NCBI GenBank assembly: GCA_964578485.1
Contig: CAZODA010000048.1
Coordinates: forward strand, 1 to 24,099
DNA length: 24,099 nt
DNA from: CAZODA01 sp964578485
Lineage (GTDB): Bacteria > Bacteroidota > Bacteroidia > Bacteroidales > Marinilabiliaceae
Direction: 5' to 3'
The notes under the pieces are model-generated. The model worked only from the letters and a program-made list of their open reading frames with translations. It did not search any database and was not told the origin of the DNA. A program made the position numbers and the translations under genes. Numbering within the stretch: position 1 is the first letter of the stretch; each line of letters opens with the position of its first letter. Below are positions 7,609-15,687 of this stretch, in pieces.

Positions 7609-7986
7609 ATGAGTGAGAAGACAAGATATACAGAAGAGGAACTTCAAGAATTTAAAGGAATAATCCTGATGAAGCTTGATAAAGCAAAAAAGGATTATGA
7701 GTTGCTCAAAAATACCATCACATTAGAAGATGGTAATGATACACAAGACACATCACCTACTTTTAAGGTGCTGGAAGAAGGTGCCGCGGTATTATCAAAA
7801 GAAGAAGCCGGTAAATTAGCACAAAGACAACAAAAATTTATACAGCATCTACAAGCGGCGCTGGTGAGAATTGAAAATAAAACTTATGGAGTATGCCGTG
7901 AAACCGGTAAATTAATTCCTAAAGAAAGACTGAGAGCCGTGCCACATGCTACATTGAGCATTGATGCAAAACGAAATCAGAAATAA
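7609..7986 (+). CDS. DksA/TraR-family protein, degenerate zinc finger
   Basis: The 125-residue protein is built like DksA: an N-terminal helical (coiled-coil) part up to about residue 90, with an acidic DGNDTQDTSP stretch near the middle, then the C-terminal zinc-finger fold YGVCRETGKLIPKERLRAVP...SIDAK. Of the four expected cysteines only C96 remains; the others are T99, S117 and A120, so zinc binding is unlikely. DksA proteins act in the RNA polymerase secondary channel, often with ppGpp. It probably has a related role in transcription control. It lies 25 bp after ileS and before lspA, a cluster I recall as common in Bacteroidota. Confidence 0.85.
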   Translation: MSEKTRYTEEELQEFKGIILMKLDKAKKDYELLKNTITLEDGNDTQDTSPTFKVLEEGAAVLSKEEAGKLAQRQQKFIQHLQAALVRIENKTYGVCRETGKLIPKERLRAVPHATLSIDAKRNQK

Positions 7987-8038
7987 CAAATATTTCTACC
8001 TTGTTTTTGCTAATTAAAAATGGACAAGAAATAGCATT

Positions 8039-8087
8039 AGGCCTTCTTCCTTATAAATTTATTTAATAGGAAGAAAGAAGGATGCCT
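8039..8087 (+). terminator. Hairpin between dksA-like gene and lspA
   Basis: CCTTCTTCCT (8042-8051) can pair with the two right-hand segments AGGAA (8068-8072) and GAAGG (8077-8081), with a 4-nt bulge. An outer AGGC/GCCT pair extends the stem across 8039-8087. The loop is AT-rich. No clear U-tract follows, so it may be an attenuating or mRNA-stabilising hairpin rather than a true terminator. Confidence 0.4.
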
Positions 8088-8122
8088 TGTTTATATATCC
8101 AAAAGTCTTTTAATATTTTCTT

Positions 8123-8743
8123 ATGTCAACAAAAAATAAAAAATTAAATCTCTCTTTAATAATTATTGCAGTTGTACTGTTCATCGACCAAACCTTAAAG
8201 ATTTGGATAAAAACCAATATGTACCTCGGAGAAGAGTATAAAATATTTGATTGGTTTTATATACACTTTGTTGAAAATAACGGAATGGCTTTTGGAATGG
8301 AATTGTCAGGCCAATATGGAAAAATTCTTCTCAGTGTATTTCGAATAGTTGCTGTGTTGGGCATAGGTTGGTATTTGTATTCACTTACAAGAAAAAATGC
8401 CCCAAGCGGATTAATTGTATGTGTATGCTTAGTGTTTGCAGGTGCTATTGGTAATATAATTGATAGTACCTTCTATGGAATGATTTTTGACTCAAGCTAT
8501 GGTCGAATAGCTACTTTTTTGCCACCCGACGGGGGATATGCCCCATTCCTTCACGGTAAAGTAGTGGATATGTTCTATTTCCCTCTAATTACCGGAAAAT
8601 ATCCTGCGTGGTTCCCCTTTGTCGGAGGAAATGATTTCATTTTTTTCAGACCTGTATTTAACGTTGCAGACAGCGCAATTACAGTAGGAGTAATCAGCAT
8701 CCTTATTTTTCAGAAACGGTTTTTTCCAAAAGAAAGTAATTAA
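8123..8743 (+). CDS. lspA: Lipoprotein signal peptidase (signal peptidase II)
   Basis: This inner-membrane aspartic peptidase removes signal peptides from prolipoproteins after lipid attachment. The 206 residues contain four predicted membrane segments (about 8-26, 66-86, 97-113 and 180-198). The catalytic aspartates lie in GNIIDS and FNVADSAITVG, with HGKVVDMF between. It is longer than the 164-residue E. coli enzyme because of an extra periplasmic loop between the catalytic motifs, rich in aromatic and Gly/Pro residues, as I recall for other Bacteroidota LspA proteins. It is last in the rightward ileS/dksA-like/lspA set. Its stop codon overlaps the stop of the convergent PgpH-type gene by 4 bp. 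Confidence 0.95.
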   Translation: MSTKNKKLNLSLIIIAVVLFIDQTLKIWIKTNMYLGEEYKIFDWFYIHFVENNGMAFGMELSGQYGKILLSVFRIVAVLGIGWYLYSLTRKNAPSGLIVCVCLVFAGAIGNIIDSTFYGMIFDSSYGRIATFLPPDGGYAPFLHGKVVDMFYFPLITGKYPAWFPFVGGNDFIFFRPVFNVADSAITVGVISILIFQKRFFPKESN

Positions 8744-10881
8744 GATTTTACTTTTTTAGCTTTTAATTTTGGATATTCAACCCTCGCATGATAAATATTT
8801 TTAAGCTTTTGCTTAAAAATATCCTTAGCAATTGATATTTCCTTAAAAGTAATCGGAGCATCAATAAATTGATTGTCGGCAATTTGATCATTTATAACAC
8901 CTTCAACTAAACGATCAATCTCGTCGTCGTTAAAGTTTTTTAAACTCCTTGATGCCGCTTCTACAGAATCTGCCATCATTAATACAGCCATTTCTTTTGA
9001 AAAAGGAGTTGGACCGGGATAGGTGAAAAGACTAACATCAACCTCTTCATCAGGATTTTGATTAATATAAGAGTTGTAGAAAAATTTTGTTTTCATTGTC
9101 CCCTGATGGGTACGAATAAAATCAATCAACTGTTTGGGCAATTTTTCTTTTTGAGCAATCTTAACACCATTCTCAATATGATGGATAATGATTTGAGCAC
9201 TCTGCTCATAAGGCAAATCCGAATGGGGATTAAAGCCGGCAGCCTGATTTTCTGTGAAAAAATACGGCGAGTCTAATTTTCCAATGTCATGATACATAGC
9301 ACCCGCTCTAACCAATAAGGGATTGCCACCAATCTGATAAATTGCCTCTTGAGCTAAATTGGCTACTTGAATAGAATGCTGGAATGTGCCGGGAGCCTTT
9401 TCAGCTAAGCGACGTAAAACCGGATGGTTGGTGTCGGATAGTTCTACAAGAGTGACATCAGATAAAAAGCCAAAAAGCTTTTCGAAAATATAAATTAAAG
9501 GATAAATCAATAATAATAAACCTCCGTTAGTGAAAAAGAGCAAATACATTGTATAATTTATTTGCCTAAAATCACCTTCCTTCCATAGCGAAAGACCGGT
9601 ATAAAAGAATGAATAGGTTAAAATAACGAGCGCAGCCGCTCTTACCAACTGCGAACGCCTAACCATTCTATAAAGACTGAACATAGCAGTTAAACCGGCC
9701 GGGATTTGAATTATCACAAACTCAAAACTATTATCAGCAAAAAATGCTGAAATTAAAATGGTTGTTACATGTAAGAAAAAGGCAAGCCTCGAATCGAAAA
9801 ATATTCTTACAATTATAGGTAAAATAGCAAAGGGAATAATATAAATAGAAAAGGATGAGGTTACATGAGATAATCTTGCCATAAAAATCATGGCAACTGA
9901 CATCAAAAGTAAAAATAAAACTGAAAGTAATTTATTGTAAACATCTTTTCTGAAAAAATAAAGAAACAGAAAGATCATTATAAATAATGAAACTATAACT
10001 ATTCCTTGGCCTAAAACAAAAAAATAATGACTGACTCCCTGCCCCAAAAGCTCTTCAGATTCTCTTTTAAATGAATCAAGAATTTTAATGGAATTTTCAT
10101 CAATAATTTCACCGGCTTGAATAATCCTCTGGCCGGAGAGAACTACTCCACTTGTTAAACTAATATTGCGTAATAAATCTTGCTGCTCAGTTTCAGACCT
10201 TTCCTTATCATAAACAATATTGGATTCTAAATATCTGTTGAGCTCAAGTAAACTGATAAAACTATCGGCCTGGTCTTGAGATACAATATGATAGCCTTCA
10301 ATAAACTCCAATATTTTTGTAGATAATAATTGATAGGCAGATTGATAATTGTAATATTCTCTAATTTCATAAGGCTCTGCAAAGTTGTTTTTAACAAGCA
10401 TAATAATGGCAGAAGGTGAAAGAGAACTCAATTCGTCGGGTAAGGAAATCAATCCCTTTCGATAAATTTCGTTTAATTGCTTAACAATGATTTTTTCAAT
10501 TTCAGAATAAAGAGGCTTACCCTGATTTTTATTATCGGGATTGACCAAGAAAGGAAAAGATGACATATAAACAGACTCTCTGTTGTTGATATGAGAATCA
10601 AACTTTTCAACTTCATCATCTATCCTGTCGGAATCATAGTTGAAATATGGCTTAAAATCTTTTGATATACTTTCTCTTTCTGCCCTGAGTTCCGATTGGG
10701 TTTTATATATGGGGAAATCAAAAGGTGCAATAAGAGTCTCATGTGTCCAAGGCTTCCCAAGAGTATATTCATAACGAAATTTCCTTTTATTGGGAAATAA
10801 ATGAATTACAACTATTATGGAAATTGCAAATAATATTATCCTGTTTATTGCCTGGGAATATTTTTTAATGTTATCAAACAT
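8740..10881 (-). CDS. 7TM-HD c-di-AMP phosphodiesterase, PgpH type
   Basis: The 713-residue membrane protein has the PgpH/YqfF layout: an N-terminal membrane anchor (about 14-32), a large extracytoplasmic 7TMR-HDED domain (to about 270), a block of seven hydrophobic segments (about 285-460), and a cytoplasmic HD domain (about 490-690) with HSIQVA, the metal site HDIGK at 531-535, and HHIENG. Proteins of this family hydrolyse cyclic di-AMP to pApA; activity is inferred. Start: ATG 10881 was chosen over an upstream TTG at 10929 because a TAATTTTG promoter element at 10933-10940 puts the transcription start at about 10927. It converges with lspA and overlaps it by 4 bp. The gene is often called pgpH or yqfF. 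Confidence 0.9.
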   Translation of the reverse strand: MFDNIKKYSQAINRIILFAISIIVVIHLFPNKRKFRYEYTLGKPWTHETLIAPFDFPIYKTQSELRAERESISKDFKPYFNYDSDRIDDEVEKFDSHINNRESVYMSSFPFLVNPDNKNQGKPLYSEIEKIIVKQLNEIYRKGLISLPDELSSLSPSAIIMLVKNNFAEPYEIREYYNYQSAYQLLSTKILEFIEGYHIVSQDQADSFISLLELNRYLESNIVYDKERSETEQQDLLRNISLTSGVVLSGQRIIQAGEIIDENSIKILDSFKRESEELLGQGVSHYFFVLGQGIVIVSLFIMIFLFLYFFRKDVYNKLLSVLFLLLMSVAMIFMARLSHVTSSFSIYIIPFAILPIIVRIFFDSRLAFFLHVTTILISAFFADNSFEFVIIQIPAGLTAMFSLYRMVRRSQLVRAAALVILTYSFFYTGLSLWKEGDFRQINYTMYLLFFTNGGLLLLIYPLIYIFEKLFGFLSDVTLVELSDTNHPVLRRLAEKAPGTFQHSIQVANLAQEAIYQIGGNPLLVRAGAMYHDIGKLDSPYFFTENQAAGFNPHSDLPYEQSAQIIIHHIENGVKIAQKEKLPKQLIDFIRTHQGTMKTKFFYNSYINQNPDEEVDVSLFTYPGPTPFSKEMAVLMMADSVEAASRSLKNFNDDEIDRLVEGVINDQIADNQFIDAPITFKEISIAKDIFKQKLKNIYHARVEYPKLKAKKVKS

Positions 10882-10932
10882 AGTTTGTTGTTTCAGTTTT
10901 AAATTATTCCTGAATTTATTAATATTCAACTA

Positions 10933-10940
10933 CAAAATTA
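10933..10940 (-). promoter_or_regulatory. Promoter -7 element for PgpH-type gene
   Basis: On the minus strand this reads TAATTTTG, a match to TAnnTTTG, 51 nt upstream of the ATG at 10881. It supports that start over the longer TTG-initiated reading. No strong -33 TTG was picked out. Confidence 0.45.
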
Positions 10941-11087
10941 ATTTAGTATTTGAATATTAAAGATAAAAGATGCTAAAATACAGAATTTTTGATAAGCAGA
11001 AGAAACTGTACTAATTAATGTTGAATTATAATTTCACTTTTTTGTGTATCTTACGACTGATTTGTTTAATTGTTAATCTGTTTTTTT

Positions 11088-11858
11088 ATGAATGGTTCTA
11101 TATCACCCTTTAGCGTAATACCTGTTAGAAGTGAACCGTCAGAAAAGGCTGCCTTGGAAACGCAGGTGCTTTTTGGTGAAGTATTTTATGTGACAGAAAA
11201 AATAGAAGGATGGTGTAAAATAAAAATGCATTTTGATGGATATGAAGGATGGATAGATGAAAAATTATTTTATCCTATTAGAAGCAATGAAATTGATTTG
11301 TGGCTTAATACACCGGGGTTGACAGTTTCTGCACCTATGTTGAAAATTATTAGGGAACCTGATAAAACAGTACAATATATTAGTGCTGGCAGTAATATTG
11401 TATTTAATGGTGAAGATAGAAATTCCTTTATTATAGGGAAAAGAGAATATTATTTGCAAACTGTTGTTCCCGATAGGAAACTTGAATTAGAAGAAGTAGC
11501 AAAAGGCTTTTTAAATACCCCCTATCTGTGGGGAGGTAGAAATATATTTGGAATTGATTGCTCGGGGCTGAGCCAAGTTGTGTTTAAAATATTAGACAAA
11601 ACATTGCCAAGAAATGCAAATATGCAAATCAAATGTGGCACCATGGTTAGCTTTGTTGAAGAAGCAGGACCAGGCGACTTGGCTTTCTTTGATAATGAAG
11701 AGGGTGAAATTACTCATGTTGGAATATGCTTGGGAAATGGTAGAATATTACATGCAGGCAGTGAGGTGAAAATTGATCATTTAGATCACCAGGGGATTTA
11801 TAGCAGAGAAAATCAAAAATATACCCATCATCTGAGAGTGATAAAACGTGTTTTTTAA
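11088..11858 (+). CDS. NlpC/P60 (C40) peptidase with SH3-like domains
   Basis: The 256-residue protein begins with SH3b-like sequence (about 5-125, VPVRSEPSEKA...GWIDEKLF) and ends with an NlpC/P60 domain: YLWGGRNIFGIDCSG with nucleophile C158, H210 in THVGI, and H222 in LHAGS as the third residue. Relatives such as YkfC cut gamma-D-glutamyl-diaminopimelate bonds in murein peptides during cell-wall recycling; that role is inferred. No signal peptide is visible, which favours cytoplasmic recycling over secreted autolysin action. ATG 11088 is preferred over an in-frame TTG at 11070, because relatives start just before the first SH3 strand. The gene is divergent from the PgpH-type gene, and a NUDIX gene follows 41 bp on. 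Confidence 0.88.
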   Translation: MNGSISPFSVIPVRSEPSEKAALETQVLFGEVFYVTEKIEGWCKIKMHFDGYEGWIDEKLFYPIRSNEIDLWLNTPGLTVSAPMLKIIREPDKTVQYISAGSNIVFNGEDRNSFIIGKREYYLQTVVPDRKLELEEVAKGFLNTPYLWGGRNIFGIDCSGLSQVVFKILDKTLPRNANMQIKCGTMVSFVEEAGPGDLAFFDNEEGEITHVGICLGNGRILHAGSEVKIDHLDHQGIYSRENQKYTHHLRVIKRVF

Positions 11859-11899
11859 GCTTTATACAACTTGTAAATTATTTTTTTTCTTGATAATAT

Positions 11900-12361
11900 A
11901 TGTTTCAATATAAATATCCCCGTCCTTCGGTTACATGTGATATAATAGTTATAGCAAAAAATGCAAAGAATAAAAAAGATAAAAATCCCGGCCATATCCT
12001 GCTTATCAAAAGAGCAACTGAACCATTTAAGGGAAAATGGGCTCTGCCGGGAGGCTTTGTTGATGAAAATGAAGATCTGCCGGTAACAGCTTCACGTGAA
12101 CTTTTTGAAGAAACAGGACTTGAAAATCTAAATTTAATTCAAATTGGTGCTTTTGGCAAACCGGGAAGAGACCCCAGAGGACATACAATTACCATAGTAT
12201 ATTTATCCCTTGTAGAATGTAAAAAACCATTGTCTGCAGGTGATGATGCTGATGAGGCACAATGGTTTCCCATAGAAAAACTGCCTGAGCTCGCTTTTGA
12301 CCATAGTGAAATAATAGAGTTCGCAATTAAAAAGCTAAGTCGAAATAATGCTGTTTTCTAA
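11900..12361 (+). CDS. NUDIX hydrolase
   Basis: The 153-residue protein contains a complete Nudix box (GX5EX7REUXEEXGU) at residues 52-74: G52, E58, R66-E67, E70-E71 and G73. Mg-bound glutamates of this box hydrolyse nucleoside diphosphates linked to another group. The following PGRDPRGHTITIVYL stretch resembles ADP-ribose pyrophosphatase-like and MutT-like members, but the substrate is not decided by sequence. It may share a transcript with the NlpC/P60 gene. Its last 27 bp overlap the convergent wbqC gene. Confidence 0.9.
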   Translation: MFQYKYPRPSVTCDIIVIAKNAKNKKDKNPGHILLIKRATEPFKGKWALPGGFVDENEDLPVTASRELFEETGLENLNLIQIGAFGKPGRDPRGHTITIVYLSLVECKKPLSAGDDADEAQWFPIEKLPELAFDHSEIIEFAIKKLSRNNAVF

Positions 12362-12964
12362 AATTATTAATGATTCAGGCCCTTTATTAAAAATTAAATC
12401 CAAAATACTTAAATTGGGAATGAACTCTTCTCTATTAAACAACTGACGATAAGCCAAGGGCTGAAATGTTTTATCTTTATGAATACTTACCTTAGGGTGG
12501 ATTATTTCACGATAATCTTTGAACTTGCTCTGCTTTAAGTGGTAATGATCTGTTAATGTAATTTTAGTATCTAAAGCTGTGCATTCTTGTGTTATCCTGA
12601 GGGCTTCAAGATCAAGATCTAATAAATACTTCCATTCTTTTTTATATAAAGGTTCAAAATCATCTTTATAATAAATAAAAAAAGGGGAAGATTGGTAAGC
12701 AGCCTCAATAGATTTCCAGTGTATTTTGTTCCAGCCGGAGGAGTTGTCAATGCGCACATCTTTGGTAAATGTTTTTTTCCCTGAAACTTTTATTATAGGA
12801 ACACTAAGATTTAAGACTCCGTTTGCAGCTAAAATAACATACCTGTTCCTGTAGCTCTGTCTCGAATAATGGCAATAAATCTCAATCAAAGCTTCATCGA
12901 CTGTTGAAAGATGAGAAAAAAATTGAATAGGAGGAAATAATGCCAAACTAAATATCTTCCTCAA
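12335..12964 (-). CDS. WbqC family protein
   Basis: The 209-residue protein matches the WbqC family by FPPIQFFSHL (10-19), YRNRYVILAANG, the SGWNKIHWKSIEAAY segment, SPFFIYYKDDFEPLY, and a C-terminal QPLAYRQLF. The biochemical role is unknown; the family is named after a gene from O-antigen clusters. Start: TTG at 12964 is the only suitable start, 9 nt after the lapA stop and in the same frame as lapA, which points to coupled translation. Its 3' end overlaps the convergent NUDIX gene. Cytoplasmic; no signal or membrane segment. Confidence 0.88.
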   Translation of the reverse strand: MRKIFSLALFPPIQFFSHLSTVDEALIEIYCHYSRQSYRNRYVILAANGVLNLSVPIIKVSGKKTFTKDVRIDNSSGWNKIHWKSIEAAYQSSPFFIYYKDDFEPLYKKEWKYLLDLDLEALRITQECTALDTKITLTDHYHLKQSKFKDYREIIHPKVSIHKDKTFQPLAYRQLFNREEFIPNLSILDLIFNKGPESLIILENSIIST

Positions 12965-12973
12965 TTTTAACCT

Positions 12974-13243
12974 TTAATTTTGTTGATTTAAATTGTTATC
13001 GGCTTCTGAATTAACCTTATCATCTTTTGCCGGTAAGAATTTTCTATAAGCAAAAAGAGCGCCTGTTACTGCTCCTGTTAAAAAAACAGAAATTAATAAT
13101 ATGGCTATGGAAACTCTTAGTTTCCAAAAGAGAACATTAATTTCAATGCTATCTGAATTCTGAACAGAAAAGATAACTAAAAACACTGCCAAGATCATAA
13201 AAACCCAAAAGGATATCTGGATTCTTTTCTTAAATACTGTCAT
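12974..13243 (-). CDS. LapA-domain (DUF1049) membrane protein
   Basis: This small 89-residue protein has two membrane helices (about 9-28 and 43-66) separated by the short segment QNSDSIEINVLFWKL, typical of LapA/DUF1049. A polar Asn/Asp-rich tail follows. In E. coli LapA works with LapB to regulate LPS synthesis through LpxC turnover; for Bacteroidota this role is only inferred. It directly precedes wbqC with a 9-nt gap and lies 53 bp downstream of the phosphohexomutase gene, so all may share a transcript. Confidence 0.85.
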   Translation of the reverse strand: MTVFKKRIQISFWVFMILAVFLVIFSVQNSDSIEINVLFWKLRVSIAILLISVFLTGAVTGALFAYRKFLPAKDDKVNSEADNNLNQQN

Positions 13244-13296
13244 AACTGCTTTGTCTAAGGTGTTTGAATTTTGTAAAATTTAAATAAACCAATCAA

Positions 13297-14823
13297 CTAT
13301 TGGTCAAATACACTTAAATCAAGTTTATCATACGATTTAAAGAAAGATAATAACTCCTTAATCATCTCTTCTACACCACCATTAACTTCTGATTCAATGT
13401 TTAAAGGTAAAACAGGATCATGCAAGGACAGCCTTAACAAAAACCAACCATCCTGATTAGGTATTTCAGAGTTAATCCTTATTCCTTCGAAATTGTCGGG
13501 AGCAATGTCCCATCCTTTTTTGTTTCCGGCAAATAAAGCAAGATCCATAATTACTTTTTTACCATATTCCTTGAAGTCACTTGCTTTTATTCCTATCCTG
13601 ATTTCGCGACTTTGAGCAGGAAGAGGCATGCTTTCAATAAGAGAAATTAATTTCTTCCCCTTTTTCCTGATTTGTGCCATTTTAATTATCAGCTTTGTAA
13701 CGAGATAAGCACCGTCGTCAAGAAAATAATTCTCTTTAAAAGCTGCATGACCGGAGGTTTCAATTGCGAGATGGCATTCCGAGCCTTCCCGATTTAATCT
13801 TATGGCCTCGTTAATTACATTTTTATATCCACGCTTAAAACGATGATGCTTCCCCTTTAAATGCTTGTTTATAAACCATGCAAGACCATTGGAAGTAATA
13901 GAATCAGTTACAATGGTAGTACCCGGATGTTCATCTAATATAACTGCTGAAATTAGTGCAATTAATTGATTCCTGTTTATTGGATGACCCCCTTCTAAAA
14001 CTAAAGCTGAACGATCAACATCGGTATCAAATATAATTCCAAGTTGAGCATCTGATTCTTGCACCCTGCGAACAACAGAAGCCATCGCCACTTCATCTTC
14101 AGGATTGGGAATATGATTGGGGAAATTTCCGTCGGGTTCAAGAAACTGACTGTCTGAAATATCAGCACCAAGAGGTGATAATACTTTGGTGGCATAAAAA
14201 CCACCGGCACCATTACCGGCATCTACAACAATCTTAAACCCTTTTAGAGGCTCATTGAAATTTACAGGATCATTTACCGAAGATCGTATCATATCAACAA
14301 AGTTTGATGCATACTCATCCATGTAATTGCTTTCAATTACTTTTCCCTTTTTTTCAGACTTGTTTAATGATGAATCGCCGGCTGCAAAATCTAAAATATC
14401 ACTGATATCCTTTTTCTCTAATCCACCTTTTGATGTGTAAAATTTAAGACCGTTTCTATTGTAAGGTAAATGACTTGCTGTTAACATAATAGCGCCATCA
14501 GCAGGATTTTCAGCCATAAGAGTTGTCATAAACATAGCAGGAGTAGAGGCTAAACCCAGATCATATACATCAATGCCGTAATTTATAAATGTGTCGCATA
14601 AAGCTTCTTTAAGCTTTGGACCTGATAATCTGGAATCCATACCTACCGAAATCCTTAGTTGTTCCGTTTTATTAACTCTGGAAGACAGCCAGTAAATAAA
14701 AGATTCTCCAAGGCGTTCAACAACAGAAGGACTTAAATTTACAGCCTCATCTTCAACTCCTTTAATTGCAATCCCCCTAATATCAGACTCGTTTTGAAGC
14801 TCTTTCCAGTTAAATTTACCCAT
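13297..14823 (-). CDS. Phosphoglucomutase/phosphomannomutase family protein
   Basis: The 508-residue alpha-D-phosphohexomutase interconverts 1- and 6-phosphates of hexoses. All three active-site loops are seen: the phosphoserine loop TASHLPYN (S117), the Mg loop DTDVDR (D266, D268, D270) and the sugar loop ETSGH (355-359), followed by the C-terminal phosphate-binding domain. The Mg loop begins with DTD rather than the commoner DGD. Whether glucose, mannose or glucosamine phosphate is preferred cannot be read from the sequence. It lies 6 bp after the SIS isomerase gene, so the two are almost certainly co-transcribed for sugar-nucleotide supply to the envelope. Confidence 0.9.
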   Translation of the reverse strand: MGKFNWKELQNESDIRGIAIKGVEDEAVNLSPSVVERLGESFIYWLSSRVNKTEQLRISVGMDSRLSGPKLKEALCDTFINYGIDVYDLGLASTPAMFMTTLMAENPADGAIMLTASHLPYNRNGLKFYTSKGGLEKKDISDILDFAAGDSSLNKSEKKGKVIESNYMDEYASNFVDMIRSSVNDPVNFNEPLKGFKIVVDAGNGAGGFYATKVLSPLGADISDSQFLEPDGNFPNHIPNPEDEVAMASVVRRVQESDAQLGIIFDTDVDRSALVLEGGHPINRNQLIALISAVILDEHPGTTIVTDSITSNGLAWFINKHLKGKHHRFKRGYKNVINEAIRLNREGSECHLAIETSGHAAFKENYFLDDGAYLVTKLIIKMAQIRKKGKKLISLIESMPLPAQSREIRIGIKASDFKEYGKKVIMDLALFAGNKKGWDIAPDNFEGIRINSEIPNQDGWFLLRLSLHDPVLPLNIESEVNGGVEEMIKELLSFFKSYDKLDLSVFDQ

Positions 14824-14829
14824 AGTTAT

Positions 14830-15447
14830 TTATTTTTTTTCAGTAATTGCGGCTTTACGTGATTTGTCCCCTAAATAACCACCATGATGGCGTAAGGAAT
14901 ACTCGTTATTTGTAAAACCAATTTTTTTCATTAATAAAACAACTAATACATCACCAATAACAGTCATTGTAGTAGTTGAAGTTGTTGGAGTGAGCCCTAA
15001 TATACAAACTTCCTGCGGTTTTCCTGTAAAAATAGATACTGTAGCTGCAGAAGCAAGCACAGAATCAGGGTTGCCGCTAATTACTATAAAAGGAATTTCA
15101 GGATCTAAACCTTTGGCAAGATCAATTAATTCAATTATTTCACGTGTCTTGCCCGAATTTGAAATTAACAGCATTACATCATTAGCTTGTAAAATTCCAA
15201 GATCACCATGCTGAGCCTCCGATGGATGCATGAAAACAGCAGGTGAGCCCGTGCTGCTAAAAGTGGTTGCAATATTATTGGCAATTTGTCCGGCTTTACC
15301 CATACCGCTGGTAATTATCTTCCCCTTTTTAAGGTGAACTTGTTCATAAAGAAGTTCTACAGCCTTTTCAAATCCATCGTTTACAGGGATATCCTTTATG
15401 GCTGCTGCTTCAATTGCCAGTATTTTTTTTACCAGATCTGTCATCAT
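14830..15447 (-). CDS. SIS-only arabinose-5-phosphate isomerase-like protein
   Basis: The 205-residue SIS (sugar isomerase) domain protein resembles KdsD/KpsF/GutQ: SGMGKAGQIANNIATTFSSTG, HPSEAQHGDLG, SNSGKTREI, LGLTPTTSTT and a final HHGGYLG. KdsD makes D-arabinose-5-phosphate from ribulose-5-phosphate for Kdo synthesis. E. coli KdsD has two extra CBS domains (328 residues); here the protein ends after the SIS domain. I recall SIS-only isomerases of this type from Bacteroides. Start is ATG 15447 or 15444. First gene of a probable unit with the phosphohexomutase, 6 bp apart. Another sugar-phosphate isomerase activity is possible. Confidence 0.82.
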   Translation of the reverse strand: MMTDLVKKILAIEAAAIKDIPVNDGFEKAVELLYEQVHLKKGKIITSGMGKAGQIANNIATTFSSTGSPAVFMHPSEAQHGDLGILQANDVMLLISNSGKTREIIELIDLAKGLDPEIPFIVISGNPDSVLASAATVSIFTGKPQEVCILGLTPTTSTTTMTVIGDVLVVLLMKKIGFTNNEYSLRHHGGYLGDKSRKAAITEKK

Positions 15448-15467
15448 AATGTCATAAATGTAATTTA

Positions 15468-15475
15468 CAAATGTA
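15468..15475 (-). promoter_or_regulatory. Promoter -7 element for SIS gene
   Basis: On the minus strand this reads TACATTTG (TAnnTTTG), 20 nt upstream of the ATG at 15447. It could drive the SIS isomerase, phosphohexomutase, lapA and wbqC series. No clear -33 match was seen. Confidence 0.45.
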
Positions 15476-15651
15476 TCAAAAATAGATGATATTTATTTTA
15501 CATCTTTTAAATCCTTGATATTTTATTTTTATCAAGCTTTCATATTAAGTTAAGCACTTTATTTTGTGATTATTGTATTTTATTTCCTCCAAATTTGATG
15601 TTTTGATTAAATCCTACTAATCATATTGGCCATTTATTTAAGACAATTTTT

Positions 15652-15659
15652 TATATTTG
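15652..15659 (+). promoter_or_regulatory. Promoter -7 element for yjbQ
   Basis: TATATTTG lies 28 nt before the yjbQ ATG. A TTG at 15626-15628 is a possible -33 element at a slightly long spacing of 23 nt. Confidence 0.5.
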
Positions 15660-15687
15660 ATAGATCTCTTATTCAAAAACCAAAATT

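Noticed and set aside
8039..8087. Hairpin before lspA as a riboswitch
   Set aside because: A single bulged stem with no conserved junction; it does not match a known ligand-binding RNA.
10882..10929. TTG start of the PgpH-type gene at 10929
   Set aside because: The start would sit at or before the predicted transcription start; ATG 10881 gives a normal membrane-anchor N-terminus.
14001..14222. Second leftward frame inside the phosphohexomutase
   Set aside because: Overlaps the metal-loop coding region in another frame and shows no domain.
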